64,000 bases of DNA, from NCBI GenBank assembly GCA_026008535.1, contig BRKX01000017.1, positions 10,308,501 to 10,372,500 of the forward strand, written 5' to 3'. The translations under genes and the position numbers were made by a program. The notes beneath the pieces were generated by a model. It did no database searches. It was given only the letters and a program-made list of their open reading frames with translations, and was not told the DNA's origin. This document shows, piece by piece, positions 49,040-61,700 of the stretch (within the stretch, counting starts at the first letter, position 1; each line of letters opens with the position of its first letter). Source of the DNA: Perilla frutescens. Its lineage: Eukaryota > Streptophyta > Magnoliopsida > Lamiales > Lamiaceae.

Positions 49040-50134
49040 TCACACATCTCCACTCAGAACATTTGGATTTTTTTTCCTAGAGTTGGCTGCAAAAACCGAC
49101 TTTGCTTTTCTTTCAATTGAGGAGGCATGTTCGTTCAAACCCGACGAGAGAATAGAGGCACAATATTTGATACGCAACACATTCATTTGGGAGACATTTT
49201 CTTTCTTTAGGTTGCAATTCCAAGCTTTGCTAGATTGGCCAATGTAAGTCTCCATGTGGCGCATAGTGTACACGACGCAGTCATTGTTGTTCTCTGCATC
49301 GCGCCAATTCATGTCAAGCCTTGCCATACATGCGCGTTTAATCAAACCCGACTTCGCCTTCAAAGATATGCATACGAAGCATCAACAATACTAATTAAAA
49401 GCACCAACCCACACAAGTTATATTACTAACTTAAACACTAAGTACAACAGATATTCATTAGTAGCTTCAAATATATACTTTAGCAGCATCACAAATATGC
49501 ATACGTAGCCTCACAATTATAATTTACATAACGCAGAACAAATATGCATACGTAGCATCAATTATATACCCGTGTAGCAATTTAATTCAGTTAACTTTGC
49601 ATTGACATTGTTTGTACCGAAATTAAAGCATTTTATGTGTATGGTTAACATTCCAAAGCACACAATTCATATCTTAATCAGATTATCATTGATTTTTTAT
49701 CAATAGAAAAAAGATTAATAAGCATGAATAAATGTTACTTGATCAACACAAACCCATGATTTCCCAAAATAACAAAAATCACACACAACATAATTACTCG
49801 ACTAAAAATCAGAAGCCACAAATGATATATGCATATCAGAAGCCTTGTACCCATGAATCTATAAAAATAAAAAATCAGTAAACCTGCATTTCACGATTAT
49901 CCTTTTTTGTTCGATTTTTTCTACCCACACTAGAAAATTACTCGATTATTACTCAGAAGCATCAACCGATCAATTCATAGTAGAATCGCCCAATTTTCAA
50001 ATCTATTTATTAAATTGATTTATTCAAAATGCCGCAAGCATTCATCAGTTTTCACCTATTCCAATTTTTTTGCCCAAATTCATCATTAAATTCGATTCAA
50101 ACAACTGAGACTTACCCGATTTCTTTCGACCCAT
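49040..50134 (-). pseudogene. Ulp1 protease-like remnant, MULE copy 2 outer gene
   Basis: Mirror of 43524-44618. The 107-codon block at 49363-49040 (NDCVVYTMRHMETYIG, LRIKYCASILSSG) differs from copy 1 at about six residues. The MGR first exon is at 50134-50116. That both 107-codon blocks stay open suggests either recent duplication or selection; the former is simpler. Confidence 0.6.
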
Positions 50135-50565
50135 GTTTTTTTGGCCTCCTCGATCGATCGCGCCATTGCCAGAGGTTATGATTCCCGCCGTCTTCTTAAT
50201 TTTTGAAGCCGCAGTCCATGATAAACTCGCCGACCATCGCCGTAAACGTCGCCGATCCTCAAGGATGTCGCCGTCTGTTCTTGCGGTTGTCTAGGTTTTC
50301 TGATTTTAGAGACGGAAATTCAATTTCTAGATGCAACCGCTTATTCTCTATCGATTTCGTGCTTCCAGATTATAAGGGATTTGGATATCACGTATGAAAT
50401 TAAGATGCGATTTGACAATAATACCCCTTTATGATTTAATAATAAATAAAAAATTATAAATTACCATTTAAAATCCTTTTAATCTGATCCATCCATCTTG
50501 TACAGTTGTAGGGATCAGATTTGTCCCTAATTTTCACACCAACACTTGTCCTCAATATAACCAAC

Positions 50566-50567
<2 letters not shown>

Positions 50568-50599
<32 letters not shown>

Positions 50600-50929
50600 C
50601 ACTCATGAAACCCACTTTTTCCCTCTCATTTATAAGGGTATTTTAAACAATTAACAATACAATAATTTAATAAGTATTTAATTTAATGTTACATGCAAAT
50701 TCTATAATTAATATTTTTATAATTGATGCAAATTATGTGCTACTAAAATTAACATGCGTTTATTCATTCATTCCTAATAAATTTCATTATATTATATATA
50801 ACTAATTAGAATATTATCATAAAATTATGTTAATCACGTCTATACAAAATAAATTACATATTCTACAACTACTTTAGTCAATGTACAATGTAAGCGCTCT
50901 TCAATTACGTTAATCAAGCAATGTAAGTT

Positions 50930-50998
<69 letters not shown>

Positions 50999-51166
50999 TA
51001 TTTACAAAATTTTATTATTTCTATTTCTTTGAAGTATTTTTTAATATAATTACACTTATTTCTAATTTTTTGCTATCTTTTTTATCTGATTTTTATGATA
51101 TTGCAAATTGAAAGAATGATGTCGTGATTGTTTGAAATAATCATTTTTATCATATTATATATTTTC
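50568..51166. other. AT-rich spacer with microsatellites
   Basis: (TA)n at 50568-50597 and (AAT)n at 50934-50998. No gene is seen. Confidence 0.5.
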
Positions 51167-51171
51167 CTTTA

Positions 51172-52021
51172 TGTAGCGACCCGATTTTTTTTTAAATTTC
51201 TACATTTCCTTCCTAAAAATATTTTATTTGTTTTATTTATTTAGGTGTGATATTAATTGCTTAAGTCTAATAGGTCGCGCCTAAGTAATTTATATATTTT
51301 TTTAGCCTGAATTCATTTTAATATATAGTAATTTTCATAACATGAGCATGAATTTAATTTTAATTAGAGTGCCTAATTTGTTGCATTTTATTTATTTTGC
51401 CCAAAGTTTATTTCTAGCCTTTTTTTTATTTAATTTAGAAGCCCAACTACTTTAAATTCAAGACACAATAGAAAAAAAGCCCAAATCTTTATTTATTTAT
51501 TTTATTTATTTCTTATCTTCTCCTCCAAGTAGAAGATAATCACGAGAGAATCCTTATTCTACCAAACTCCTCTATGAAATCCTAACAATATTAGTATAAA
51601 TAAAGGTCTCAACCTTTCACTTTTCTCACCCGAAAAATAAAAGAGTTCGAAAATTATTTTCTTTAAAGAGTTTTTGTCCAGCTAGAGGTATGAATTTCCT
51701 TTTTTGTCTGTTTTTCTTCCTTCTCTGCATTAGCATGGCTTGTCTTGAAGTTTTCGTGAATTTGTAGCATAGAGAGAGAGGGGAATGATTCTGTATTAAA
51801 ATCTTTTGTTGGCTGAGATGTTCTAGTAAAAAAAAGTTGGATGGGCCATGTCATTTATTATCTACCAGAGGCTATCTCCTTTTGTTTATATATATGTATG
51901 CATGGTTTGGTTTGTGTGTGTGATTGAATATCATATATATAAATATGTGTGTGTGTGTGAGTCGTACATTTATGTATATATAATATAGGTATGATATGTA
52001 TCTATAACATATATATGTGCG

Positions 52022-52058
<37 letters not shown>

Positions 52059-52069
52059 AAGAGTTGTAA

Positions 52070-52103
<34 letters not shown>

Positions 52104-52941
52104 TCTGACTAACGTGTATATATATATATAATATATGCATGTGGTGTGTGTAGTGTGATAAAGAGTAATATATGATACTTTTGGTATATATATAACACGT
52201 GTGTGTATATGTATATTCATATATGTGTATGTTAGTTAAATACATAAATGGAATTAAAAAATTGTGTCACTATGTATGATTATGTATTAAACATGCATCA
52301 TAGATTAATCTCATTTATAGTTTTATTACATCATGTTACGCACTGTATTAATTTAAGATAAATAATTTATAGGCAAGACGTGCAGTACTTAATCAGTTAA
52401 TATCGAGGTCAAAGTGAATATGGGGTTTTACGTGATCTTGTCATGATTATTCTCTCTATATTTTATTATCGAGTATGTGATGACACAGGCATGGGCCTTC
52501 GGGCTAAACAAGCATGGGCCTTCGGGCTAAAGATGAAAATGGGCCTCCGGGGTAAATGAGAACGGGCCTCCGGGCTAAACAAGACAGGGCCTACGGGCTA
52601 TATGGTTTGGTCTACGGACTGAACACTTTTACTATTCTCATTTACTCGCTTAATTTTATATAGCTTGGATAATTGGACACTCCCCACTGAGTCAGTAGTA
52701 CTCACCCCAAATCTACTTATCTTTTCAGGTGTTGTCTCGGGTGATGTGTAGCGGACAAATGTGATGATGGTGGTCAAGTGATCAAGCATGATTAAAGATT
52801 TAATTTATTTATTTTTGACTTTATTTTGTGTAATAAATGACGAGTTATGCTTTGAAACTTCCGCTGTATTTCAAGTAAAATATTTTTTATTAATGAAAAG
52901 CATGGATACCTTTTTCTATTAAAGTGAAATTGGGGCGTTAC
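51172..52941 (+). repeat. 5' LTR, 1770 bp
   Basis: Begins TGTAGCGACCCG and ends GGGGCGTTACA. Contains long (TA)n and (TG)n runs (51890-52230) and a minisatellite of GGGCCTTCGGGCTA-type units (52493-52610). Short Tyr/His-rich frames here are artefacts of the dinucleotide repeats. Confidence 0.93.
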
Positions 52942-53389
52942 AGAGTGGTATTAGAGACAGGTTTACTTTCCTGCATACAAAAAAATGCATTTAAGTAATT
53001 AATGACCATCATCGCATCCGCCGCATCGCTCCGAGAAGAGGTAAAAGTTAAAGTTTTGATTTCATGTTAAGTTATGATTATATGGAAATTATGTTTTATG
53101 ATAAAATGTTTTGATAGTCCTCGAGATTTACTTTAAGATTGTAATTTTTTCAGATGATTAGAGCTTGCAAGGAACACAAAATTGTGATAGAAGGGCACCA
53201 ACTAGCTTTGTCAGTAGAAAAACGTATTAGAACCTGCAAAGCTAGATTTATTGATGATCTATGGGAATTTCAGTGGGATGAAACTATAGGAGTAGAAAGA
53301 CAATTGATGAGAATTTACAGGATATGGAGGAAAATTAAGAAAGAGGAGATAGAATTCACGTTTTTGTAATTAAGCTCTTGAGTAATAAA

Positions 53390-53470
<81 letters not shown>

Positions 53471-53749
53471 GTTAGAACTCCATAGATATAAGATTGGTGG
53501 AGAATTCCTAAGCTAAAGTAAGGAGATTTACGTATTAGGAAATGCAAGAAGCATAGCGATTATTTTCATAGATAGAGTAAGTATATCGATGATAAGGTAG
53601 CGTAGAAGTATATGAGGATAGTGTTAGGTCTAGATACCAGCAAGCTGAAACTAGTGAGGAAACAAGAATTGGTATTATGCATAGATTTTTGCAGTTTGAG
53701 GTTTAGGTAAGTAATTTCGAGGACGAATTTTTTTTTTAGTAGGGAGGGA
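52942..53749 (+). other. Internal region of the LARD-like element
   Basis: Holds the PBS, a 71-codon frame at 53154-53369 with no recognised domain (Arg/Lys-rich, RIYRIWRKIKKEEIEF), a long (TTA)n array at 53392-53469, a pol-end-like remnant and the polypurine tract AGTAGGGAGGGA at its 3' end. Confidence 0.75.
52945..52955 (+). other. Primer-binding site
   Basis: TGGTATTAGAG differs by one base from the TGGTATCAGAG expected for initiator tRNA-Met. It begins 3 bases after the LTR end. Confidence 0.8.
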
Positions 53750-54598
53750 TGTAGCGACCCGATTTTTTTTAAAATTTCTACATTTCCTTCCTAAAAATAT
53801 TTTATTTATTTTATTTATTTATGTGTGATATTAATTGCTTAAGTCTAATAGGTCGCGCCTAAGTAATTTATATATTTTTTTAGCCTGAATTCATTTTAAT
53901 ATATAGTAATTTTCATAGCATGAGCATGCATTTAATTTTAATTAGAGTGCCTAATTTGTTGCATTTTATTTATTTTGCCCAAAGTTTATTTCTAGCCTTT
54001 TTTTATTTAATTTAGAAGCCCAACTACTTTAAATTCAAGACACAATAGAAAAAAAGCCCAAATCTTTATTTATTTATTTTATTTATTTCTTATCTTCTCC
54101 TCCAAGTAGAAGATAATCACGAGAGAATCCTTATTCTACCAAACTCCTCTATGAAACCCTAACAATATTAGTATAAATAAAGGTCTCAACCTTTCACTTT
54201 TCTCACCCGAAAAATAAAAGAGTTCGAAAATTATTTTCTTTAAAGAGTTTTTGTCCAGCTAGAGGTATGAATTTCCTTTTTTGTCTGTTTTTCTTCCTTC
54301 TCTGCATTAGCATGGCTTGTCTTGAAGTTTTCGTGAATTTGTAGCATAGAGAGAGAGGGGAATGATTCTGTATTAAAATCTTTTGTTGGCTGAGATGTTC
54401 TAGTAAAAAAAAGTTGGATGGGCCATGTCATTTATTATCTACCAGAGGCTATCTCCTTTTGTTTATATATATGTATGCATGGTTTGGTTTGTGTGTGTGA
54501 TTGAATATCATATATATAAATATGTGTGTGTGTGTGAGTCGTACATTTATGTATATATAATATAGGTATGATATGTATCTATAACATATATATGTGCG

Positions 54599-54635
<37 letters not shown>

Positions 54636-54646
54636 AAGAGTTGTAA

Positions 54647-54680
<34 letters not shown>

Positions 54681-55525
54681 TCTGACTAACGTGTATATAT
54701 ATATATAATATATGCATGTGGTGTGTGTAGTGTGATAAAGAGTAATATATGATACTTTTGGTATATATATAACACGTGTGTGTATATGTATATTCATATA
54801 TGTGTATGTTAGTTAAATACATAAATGGAATTAAAAAATTGTGTCACTATGTATGATTATGTATTAAACATGCATCATAGATTAATCTCATGCATAGTTT
54901 TATTACATCATGTTACACACTGTATTAATTTAAGATAAATAATTTATAGGCAAGGCATGCAGGACTTAATCAGTTAATATTGAGGTCAAGGTGAAGGTGG
55001 GGTTTTACGTGATCTTGTCCTGATTATTCTCTCTATATTTTATTATCGAGTATGTGATGACACAGGCATGGGCCTTCGGGCTAAACAAGCATGGGCCTTC
55101 GGGCTAAAGATGAGAACGGGCCTCCGGGGTAAATGAGAACGGGCCTTCGGGCTAAACAAGACAGGGCCTACGGGCTATATGGTTTGGTCTACGGACTGAA
55201 CACTTTTACTATTTTCACTTACTCGCTTAATTTTATATAGCTTGGATAATTGGACACTCCCCACTGAGTCAGTAGTACTCACCCCAAATCTACTTATCTT
55301 TTCAGGTGTTGTCTCGGGTGATGCGTAGCGGACAAGATGTGATGATGGTGGTCAAGTGATCAAGCATGATTAAATATTTAATTTATTTATTTTTTACTTT
55401 ATTTTATGTAATAAATGACGAGTTATGCTTTGAAACTTCCGCTGTATTTCAAGTAAAATATTTTTTATTAATGAAAAGTATGGATAACGTGCCTTTTTCT
55501 ATTAAAGTGAAATTGGGGCGTTACA
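53750..55525 (+). repeat. 3' LTR, 1776 bp
   Basis: Matches the 5' LTR almost base for base. The visible differences are scattered substitutions and a few short indels, mostly in the last third (near 54890-55010 and 55490). This implies a recent insertion. Confidence 0.93.
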
Positions 55526-55530
55526 CTTTA

Positions 55531-56506
55531 TCATTGTATTTTTCTTGACTTTATTTCACACACGCAATCACACACACACGCGCAGACAGACATATTAGTC
55601 TCTGTGTGTGTATATATATACATACGTATATATATATATATATATATGTTCTTAATCATTAGGATAATGAATTGAAAGATATAAGATGAAATTGGAATAA
55701 ACTTTGGGAATTCTTAAGTTGTATTTGTTGTTTATATTAGTGCTACAATATTATCACAATAATTATTTAATGTATATTTGGTAATTGAATTTTATATTTT
55801 AGGAGAAGGTCAATTTGAGCCATTTGATTCAATTATTTTTTACAAAAGCAGGATCATCCAAAAAGTTTGATCTGGATGATTTGTTTCTTAATTTGCTAAC
55901 TTTAAATTTTTAACCATTTTTCTTCTAATTTTTTTCATTTTGTAATGGAAGATCTCTCTATGTAGGTTTGAATACTAAAGAATGTATGTCGGGATGATGT
56001 GATTTTTTTACTGTATACAGTGTAACTTTTACTCTATTCATTTGATCATCCATATATTTATTTTGACCAAGATATATATTTGTTAGTGCCATCGTCATGC
56101 ACTAAGTTTTTATGTTGTTGTATTGGCGAGATATGTTCGACAATGTGTGTCTGGGTATATCCCACGAAGATTTGTTTTCCACTGTGCAAGAAAAGAAAGA
56201 ACAGTTGGTGAACTGTTCCAGAGTATGTCCCAGACAGAACCAGGGACACTCTATTTATGGCAGTTTCCATGCTGGAAAGATCTTGCGCCGAACAAGTTTG
56301 GAAGGTCAAGATTAATTCGTTTTACTGCCTTGTGGTGTAGATCCGGTGCTGAATTAACCCCACTACACTTGGAGAGTATCTACACACGTATGGAAGGCCA
56401 CAAACCACAATCCACTTACCATGTTGGCGCCGGATGGAGATCGACGCCTATATGAAGACCGAATTGAGGAGCAATCGGTACCACTGATATTTTGTTTAGA
56501 TTCTAG
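55531..56506. other. Intergenic stretch with an unassigned coding-like segment
   Basis: (TG)n/(TA)n lies near 55595-55650. From 56100 to 56455 two overlapping + frames stay open (56112-56315 and 56123-56455). The longer one has TEPGTLYLWQFPCWKDL and STYHVGAGWRS, less AT-biased than its surroundings. I do not recognise the family. It may be a gene fragment carried or interrupted by the Copia insertion. Confidence 0.3.
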
Positions 56507-56991
56507 TGTTAGAATCAATTTGTGGTCATTTTTGTAACCAGTAGTTGTTCATTAAAACGTTCAACGTGATAGACTAGTTTTGAGTGTTTACGAGTGAAAC
56601 ACGTGAGGGGATTTTTATTCTAGTTTTATACGCAATCTCAGGAGAGATTGTAAGTTGAAGTCGTGGGTAGCTAGAGGGAGTCTAGTGTCACAGTTGTGAG
56701 GGAATCTTATAACTTTCGGCTAGTGAAAGAGTTCGAGGAGAAGAACGAGCGACATAAGGCGGGAGGCTTGTATGTGTAAGATCCTTAATACACTCTTCGA
56801 AGGAGTACCAGTCGAATCTTCAAGTTTGGGAGCAATCCCCCCAGAGTAGGTTGGTTGAACCGAACTGGGTTATCATCTCGTGCATTTTTACTGGTTTATT
56901 CTTTTATGTTCTTGCATCTGTCCCACACATATCACAGAACAATTTTTAAGCAGTTAACTAAAAACGTATAAGTACGGATTACTGTTTTTCA
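56507..56991 (+). repeat. Probable 5' LTR
   Basis: Begins TGTTAGAATCAATTTG and ends CTGTTTTTCA, two bases before the PBS. The start is chosen from the common Copia LTR opening and cannot be confirmed without the 3' LTR. At about 485 bp it would be short for a Sirevirus, so the true start may lie further left. Confidence 0.55.
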
Positions 56992-56993
56992 AT

Positions 56994-57005
56994 TGGCACC
57001 AGAGC
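56994..57005 (+). other. Primer-binding site
   Basis: TGGCACCAGAGC differs at two bases from the initiator-tRNA-Met complement TGGTATCAGAGC and lies 79 bases before the gag ATG. Confidence 0.7.
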
Positions 57006-57070
57006 GGGTTACCTGTTTTCAGGGTTGATCTTGGGGTATTAATCCGTGTTATTGTGTTGTTTTTGCCGAG

Positions 57071-58726
57071 ATGGACTCGATGAAAGAAGGAGCCTCGACG
57101 ATGCGACCTCCACTCCTTGATGGCAATAACTATGCCTATTGGAAAGCTCGTATGATAGCTTTCATTCGCTCAATTGATGAGCTTGCCTGGAAGATGGTGA
57201 CTGAAGGGTGGAAGCCTCCTATCAAGAAGGATGAGAAAGGCAAAGCGGTGCTAAAGCCAGAAGAAAAGTTTGACGATACTGATTATCAGATCATGGGACT
57301 GAATGCTAAAGCCATGAACACCATTTTCTCTGCAGTGGACATGAATGTATTCAAACTCATCTCCACGTGTGACAAGGAAAAAGAGGCATGGGACATCCTT
57401 CAAACTACTTTCGAAGGAACGAGCAGTGTTCGTGCATCTTGTATGCAACTCCTCAGTACCAGATTTGAAAACCTTCGAATAGATGAAGGTGAAAAGCTTG
57501 CTGATTTCAACGCCAAGATTTGTGACATAGCTAATGAAAGCTTTGCACTTGGTGATGCCATCTCTGAGGAGAAACTTGTGAGGAAAGTTCTGCGATCTCT
57601 TCCCAAGAGATTTGCATATAAAGTCACGGCGATAGAAGAGGCCAAGGATGTGAGCAAGATGAAGTTACAGGAGCTGATGGGGTCCCTGAGGACTTTTGAA
57701 ATGGGTCTAACAGATGAAGAGATAGTTCAGAAGAAAAGCATAACTTTTCAAGTCGGCTCCAGTTCTGATGTTCTAAGTAATGTCTTTGACAAAAATGATC
57801 TGGCTGAGTCAATTTCCCTTCTGACAAAGAATTTCTCAAAATTGGTCAAACGTTATGAGAAGCCTTCACAGAATAATTCTGTCAAGAACAGATTCTTCAA
57901 ACCTCGGAGATCTAAAGATGATGATTTCATTGAAGATAAATAGAAAGAGGTCAAGTGTAGAGAATGTGGTGGTCTTGGGCACTATCAAGCTGAATGTGCT
58001 AACACCTTAAAGAAGAAGAATAAATCCTACAGTTTTACTCTTAGTGAAAGTGATGATCCAGATGATAGTGGGAGTGATGAAGAATGCTTGAGAAACCATA
58101 TTGCTTTCATGACACATTCTCACAAAGAACCTGTGTCTAATTCTGTTTCTGACAGACATAATGACAATGTTTCGGAATGCAGTGATGATGAAGAATTCAC
58201 TGAAGAGTCTACCATAGGAGCTTACAAAAAGCTTCATGAGAGCTGGATCATGGTGGTTAAAGTCAATGAAGGGCTGATGAAAGAGAATGGTGATCTCATT
58301 AAAGAGAGAGATTGTTTGTCCACGCGCCTCAGTGAATTGCAGAATGATCTTCAATAGTCCGGAAACAATTCTCACTCTCAGAATGGTGAACTACTTCATC
58401 TAAAGAAGCTTGTCAAGATGATGAACTCTGGATCATCTCAGCTCGATGACATCCTTTCTAAAGGAAAAAGTCTGCAGGACCATACAGGTCTTGGATACAC
58501 TGGTGGGAAGTTGTCCGATCGTTTCTATCAAGGACAAACATCTAGAAAGCATGATGAATTTGTTCCAGAACCTGAATTTAAATTAGAAATCAAGCAGCCA
58601 CAACCTCCAAAGTCACAGCCTCGAAAGAATGGAGTTGTCTGCCACTATTATGGAAAACCTGGTCACATTCGACCATACTGTAGGTACTACATCAGTGATC
58701 TCAGAAGAATGAGAAGGAAAGGTTGA
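57071..58726 (+). pseudogene. gag of Copia copy 2
   Basis: It opens with MDSMKEGASTMRPPLLDGN and YAYWKARMIAFIRSID, the usual Copia gag start (DUF4219/UBN2), and the capsid continues to about residue 270. The first CCHC knuckle (CRECGGLGHYQAEC) comes just after a TAG at 57941 that copy 1 shares. A coiled, acidic region follows (TAG at 58355, from CAA/CAG), then a second knuckle-like motif CHYYGKPGHIRPYC and a TGA at 58724 (CGA in copy 1). Read to the first stop, a 290-aa capsid without zinc knuckles could be made. Confidence 0.88.
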
Positions 58727-61700
58727 TCTCAGAATGACCTGAATTTCAGAAGACAATCTGTGCGGAACAGATCCTGGAACAGTCACAAGAACTATGTTGT
58801 TCACACTGCCCTCAATATTCGTGCAAAGAGCAGCTGGTACTTTGACAGCGGATGCTCGCGACACATGACTGGAGATGCCAGTATGTTGAAGAATATTCAA
58901 AAGGATTGTTCTTATCAATCCGTTACTTTTGGAGACGGTGTTAAGGGAAGAGTTCTTGGCCGTGGTCATCTAAATGTTGAAGGGATGCCCAACTTGGAGG
59001 ATGTTCTGCTTGTTGAAGGACTGAAAGCTAACTTAATTAGCATAAGTCAACTTTGCGATCAAGGTCTCTTGGTTCATTTTACTAGAGACAAATGTCTCGT
59101 GAAGAACAAAGAATGTGTGCTGCTGATGGATGGAGAAAGATCAAGGGACAATTGTTACCTTCTCAACATGAAAGGTAATTGCTTCAGAACTCAACTTGAT
59201 GAAGCAAACATATGGCATGAAAAGCTTGGCTATGTGAGTTACAGAAACATGCAGCGTCTCTTGAAGACAGAAGCTGTGAATGGAGTCCCGAAGTTTGATA
59301 TTAATCGTAGCAAAATTTGTGGGCCATGTCAAGTGGGAAAACAGATTCATACATCACATAAATCTGTTAAGAAGATTACCACCACAAAATCTTTGGAGCT
59401 GTTGCATATGGATTTGATGGGGCCTGTTCAAACTGAAAGTATTGGACGGAAGAAGTTTATTTTTGTGTGTGTGGATGACTTCACACGATTCACTTGGGTG
59501 GAGTTCCTTAGAGATAAGGGAGAAACTTTTAAGACGTTTAAAAATCTTTGTCTCAAGCTGGAAACGGAGATGGCAACAACTGTGATGAGAATTCGAAGTG
59601 ATCATGGTCGTGAATTTGAAAATGCTTACTTCAAATATTTTTGTGAAGAAAAAGGTATTGCTCAGGAGTTTTCTGCACCAAAAATGCCTCAACAAAATGG
59701 TATTGTTGAGAGGAAAAATCAGACTCTTCAAGAAATGAGCCGAGTCATGTTGAAGGCAAAATCTGTCCCTGACAATCTATGGGCTGAAGCTGTGAATACA
59801 GCATGTCATGTTATTAATCGGGTGTATTTCAGACCCAAGACAAGAGTTACTCCATACGAGCTGTGGAAAGGAAAGAAACCAAACTTAAAGTACTTTCACA
59901 TCTTCGGAAGTACTTGTTATATGTTGAGAGACCGAGAGCAGCTTGGCAAGTTTGATGCCAAAGGAGATGAATGCATTTTTCTCGGATATTCAAGAAATAG
60001 TCGGGCCTATCGAGTGTTTAACAAGAGGACCAAGATGGTGATGGAGTCCATCAATATTGTTGAAGATGATCTGGAAGAACCTGTTGCCCAGATTGATGAG
60101 GAGATTGTTGATGTCACAACGCCTGTGCCAGCTTCTGTTCTAGAAAGTTTGGAACACAATGATCAAGCTGAGTTGAGAAACGAGAACCTGGATAGCCTCA
60201 AACCTTCAAAAGGTGTGCAGAAGCACCATTCTGCAGCAGACATCATTGGTGATATGAGTGAAGGAGTTAGAACCAGAGGAGTTCGAAAGAATTATCGTGA
60301 GATGATTGCAAATGTCTGCTATACTTCTACAACTGAGCCCAAGAACGTTAAAGAGGCCTTACAAGATGATCGATGGATTCATGCCATGTAAGAGGAGCTT
60401 TTGCAGTTTGAAAGAAATGAAGTATGGGATTTGGTTCCATGTCCAAATGGTGTTAATGTGATCGGCATGAAGTGGATCTTCAAAAATAAAACCGATGAAG
60501 AAGGAAACATAACCAGAAATAAGGCAAGACTTGTGGCTCAAGGCTATTCCCAAGTTGAAGGTGTGGATTTTGACGAAACGTTCGCTCCTATTACTCGTCT
60601 TGAATCTGTCAGCTTGCTCCTTACCATGGCTGCATGGATGAAGTTTAAATTGTACCAAATGGATGTGAAGAGTGCCTTCTTAAATGGGTACTTGTCTAGA
60701 GATGTGTTTGTAAGCCAACCCAAAGGCTATGAAGACCCATACCATCCTGAGTATGTGTATAAACTAAAGAAGGCCCTCTACGGTCTCAAACAAGCTCCAC
60801 GAGCTTGGTACGAACGACTTACCAAATACCTTCTGGAGAAAGGGTACATTCGAGGTGGTGCTGATAGAACTCTCTTCATCAAGAGAGAAAAATCTGACAT
60901 GATCATCGTCCAGATTTATGTGGATGATATTGTCTTTGGATCTGTCTCGGATAGAATGGTGAAAGACTTTGTGAAGGACATGACTTCCGAATTTGAGATG
61001 AGTCTTGTAGGTGAACTAACCTACTTTCTGGGGCTTCAAGTGAAGCAAAAGGATGATGGAATCTTTGTATCTCAGACGAAATATGCAAAGAACTTAATCA
61101 GCAAATTTGGATTGGAAAGTTGCAGCCCGAAAAGAACTCCGATGGGGACATCTTCAAAGATGTCAAAAGATGAAGCTAGTGTTGCCATTGAGCAAACCTT
61201 GTACCGAAGTATGATTGGGAGTCTGCTCTACCTTACAGCAAGTAGGCCAGACATATGTTACAACGTGGGAGTTTGTGCTCGCTACCAATCTGAACCCAAA
61301 GAAAGTCACCTGAAATCTGTCAAGCACATAATCAAGTACATAAAGGGTACTTCTGAGTTGGGACTTTGGTTTTCCTATGATACGAACCCTAGTTTGGTGG
61401 GGTTTTGCGATGCAGATTGGGCAGGATGTACTGAAGATAGGAAGAGTACCTCAGGAGGATGTTTCTTCTTTGTAAATAACATGGTGTGGTTTAGCAAGAA
61501 ACAGAATTCTATCTCGCTTTCTACAGCCGAGGCATAATATATTGCAGCTGGAAGTTGCTGTACTCAACTTTTATGGATGAAACAAATGCTGCATGACTAT
61601 GGTATCCCACAGTCTGTCCTTACCATATACTGTGATAATATGAGTGCGATAAACATTTCAAAAAATCCAGTTCAGCACTCTCGTACAAAGCACATAGACA

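Larger units (their letters stand above)
47211..50567. mobile_element. Mutator-like element, copy 2 (inverted, internally deleted)
   Basis: Mirror image of copy 1, abutting it. The inner end lacks about 55 bp of the terminus (it starts TTTGATGAGATGG). The outer end CCAACCC at 50561-50567 mirrors 43090. Compared with copy 1, about 0.8 kb is missing at the junction near 48085, which removes exons 2 and part of 3 of the inner gene. The flanks on both sides are (TA)n, so any target duplication is hidden. Confidence 0.7.
51172..55525 (+). mobile_element. Complete non-autonomous LTR retrotransposon (LARD-like, Gypsy type)
   Basis: Two direct LTRs surround an internal region of only about 0.8 kb. 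The target duplication CTTTA is present at 51167-51171 and 55526-55530. A PBS lies at 52945 and a PPT at 53738-53749. The motif TTTCGAGGACGAATTTTTTTTT before the PPT is like the end of pol in Tekay/Del-type Gypsy elements, suggesting derivation by internal deletion. No complete protein is encoded, so it would need enzymes supplied by another element. Confidence 0.92.

Noticed and set aside
51970..52245. Tyr/His-rich reading frames in the LTRs (also 54547-54822)
   Set aside because: They are translations of (TA)n and (TG)n runs, duplicated because the LTR is duplicated.
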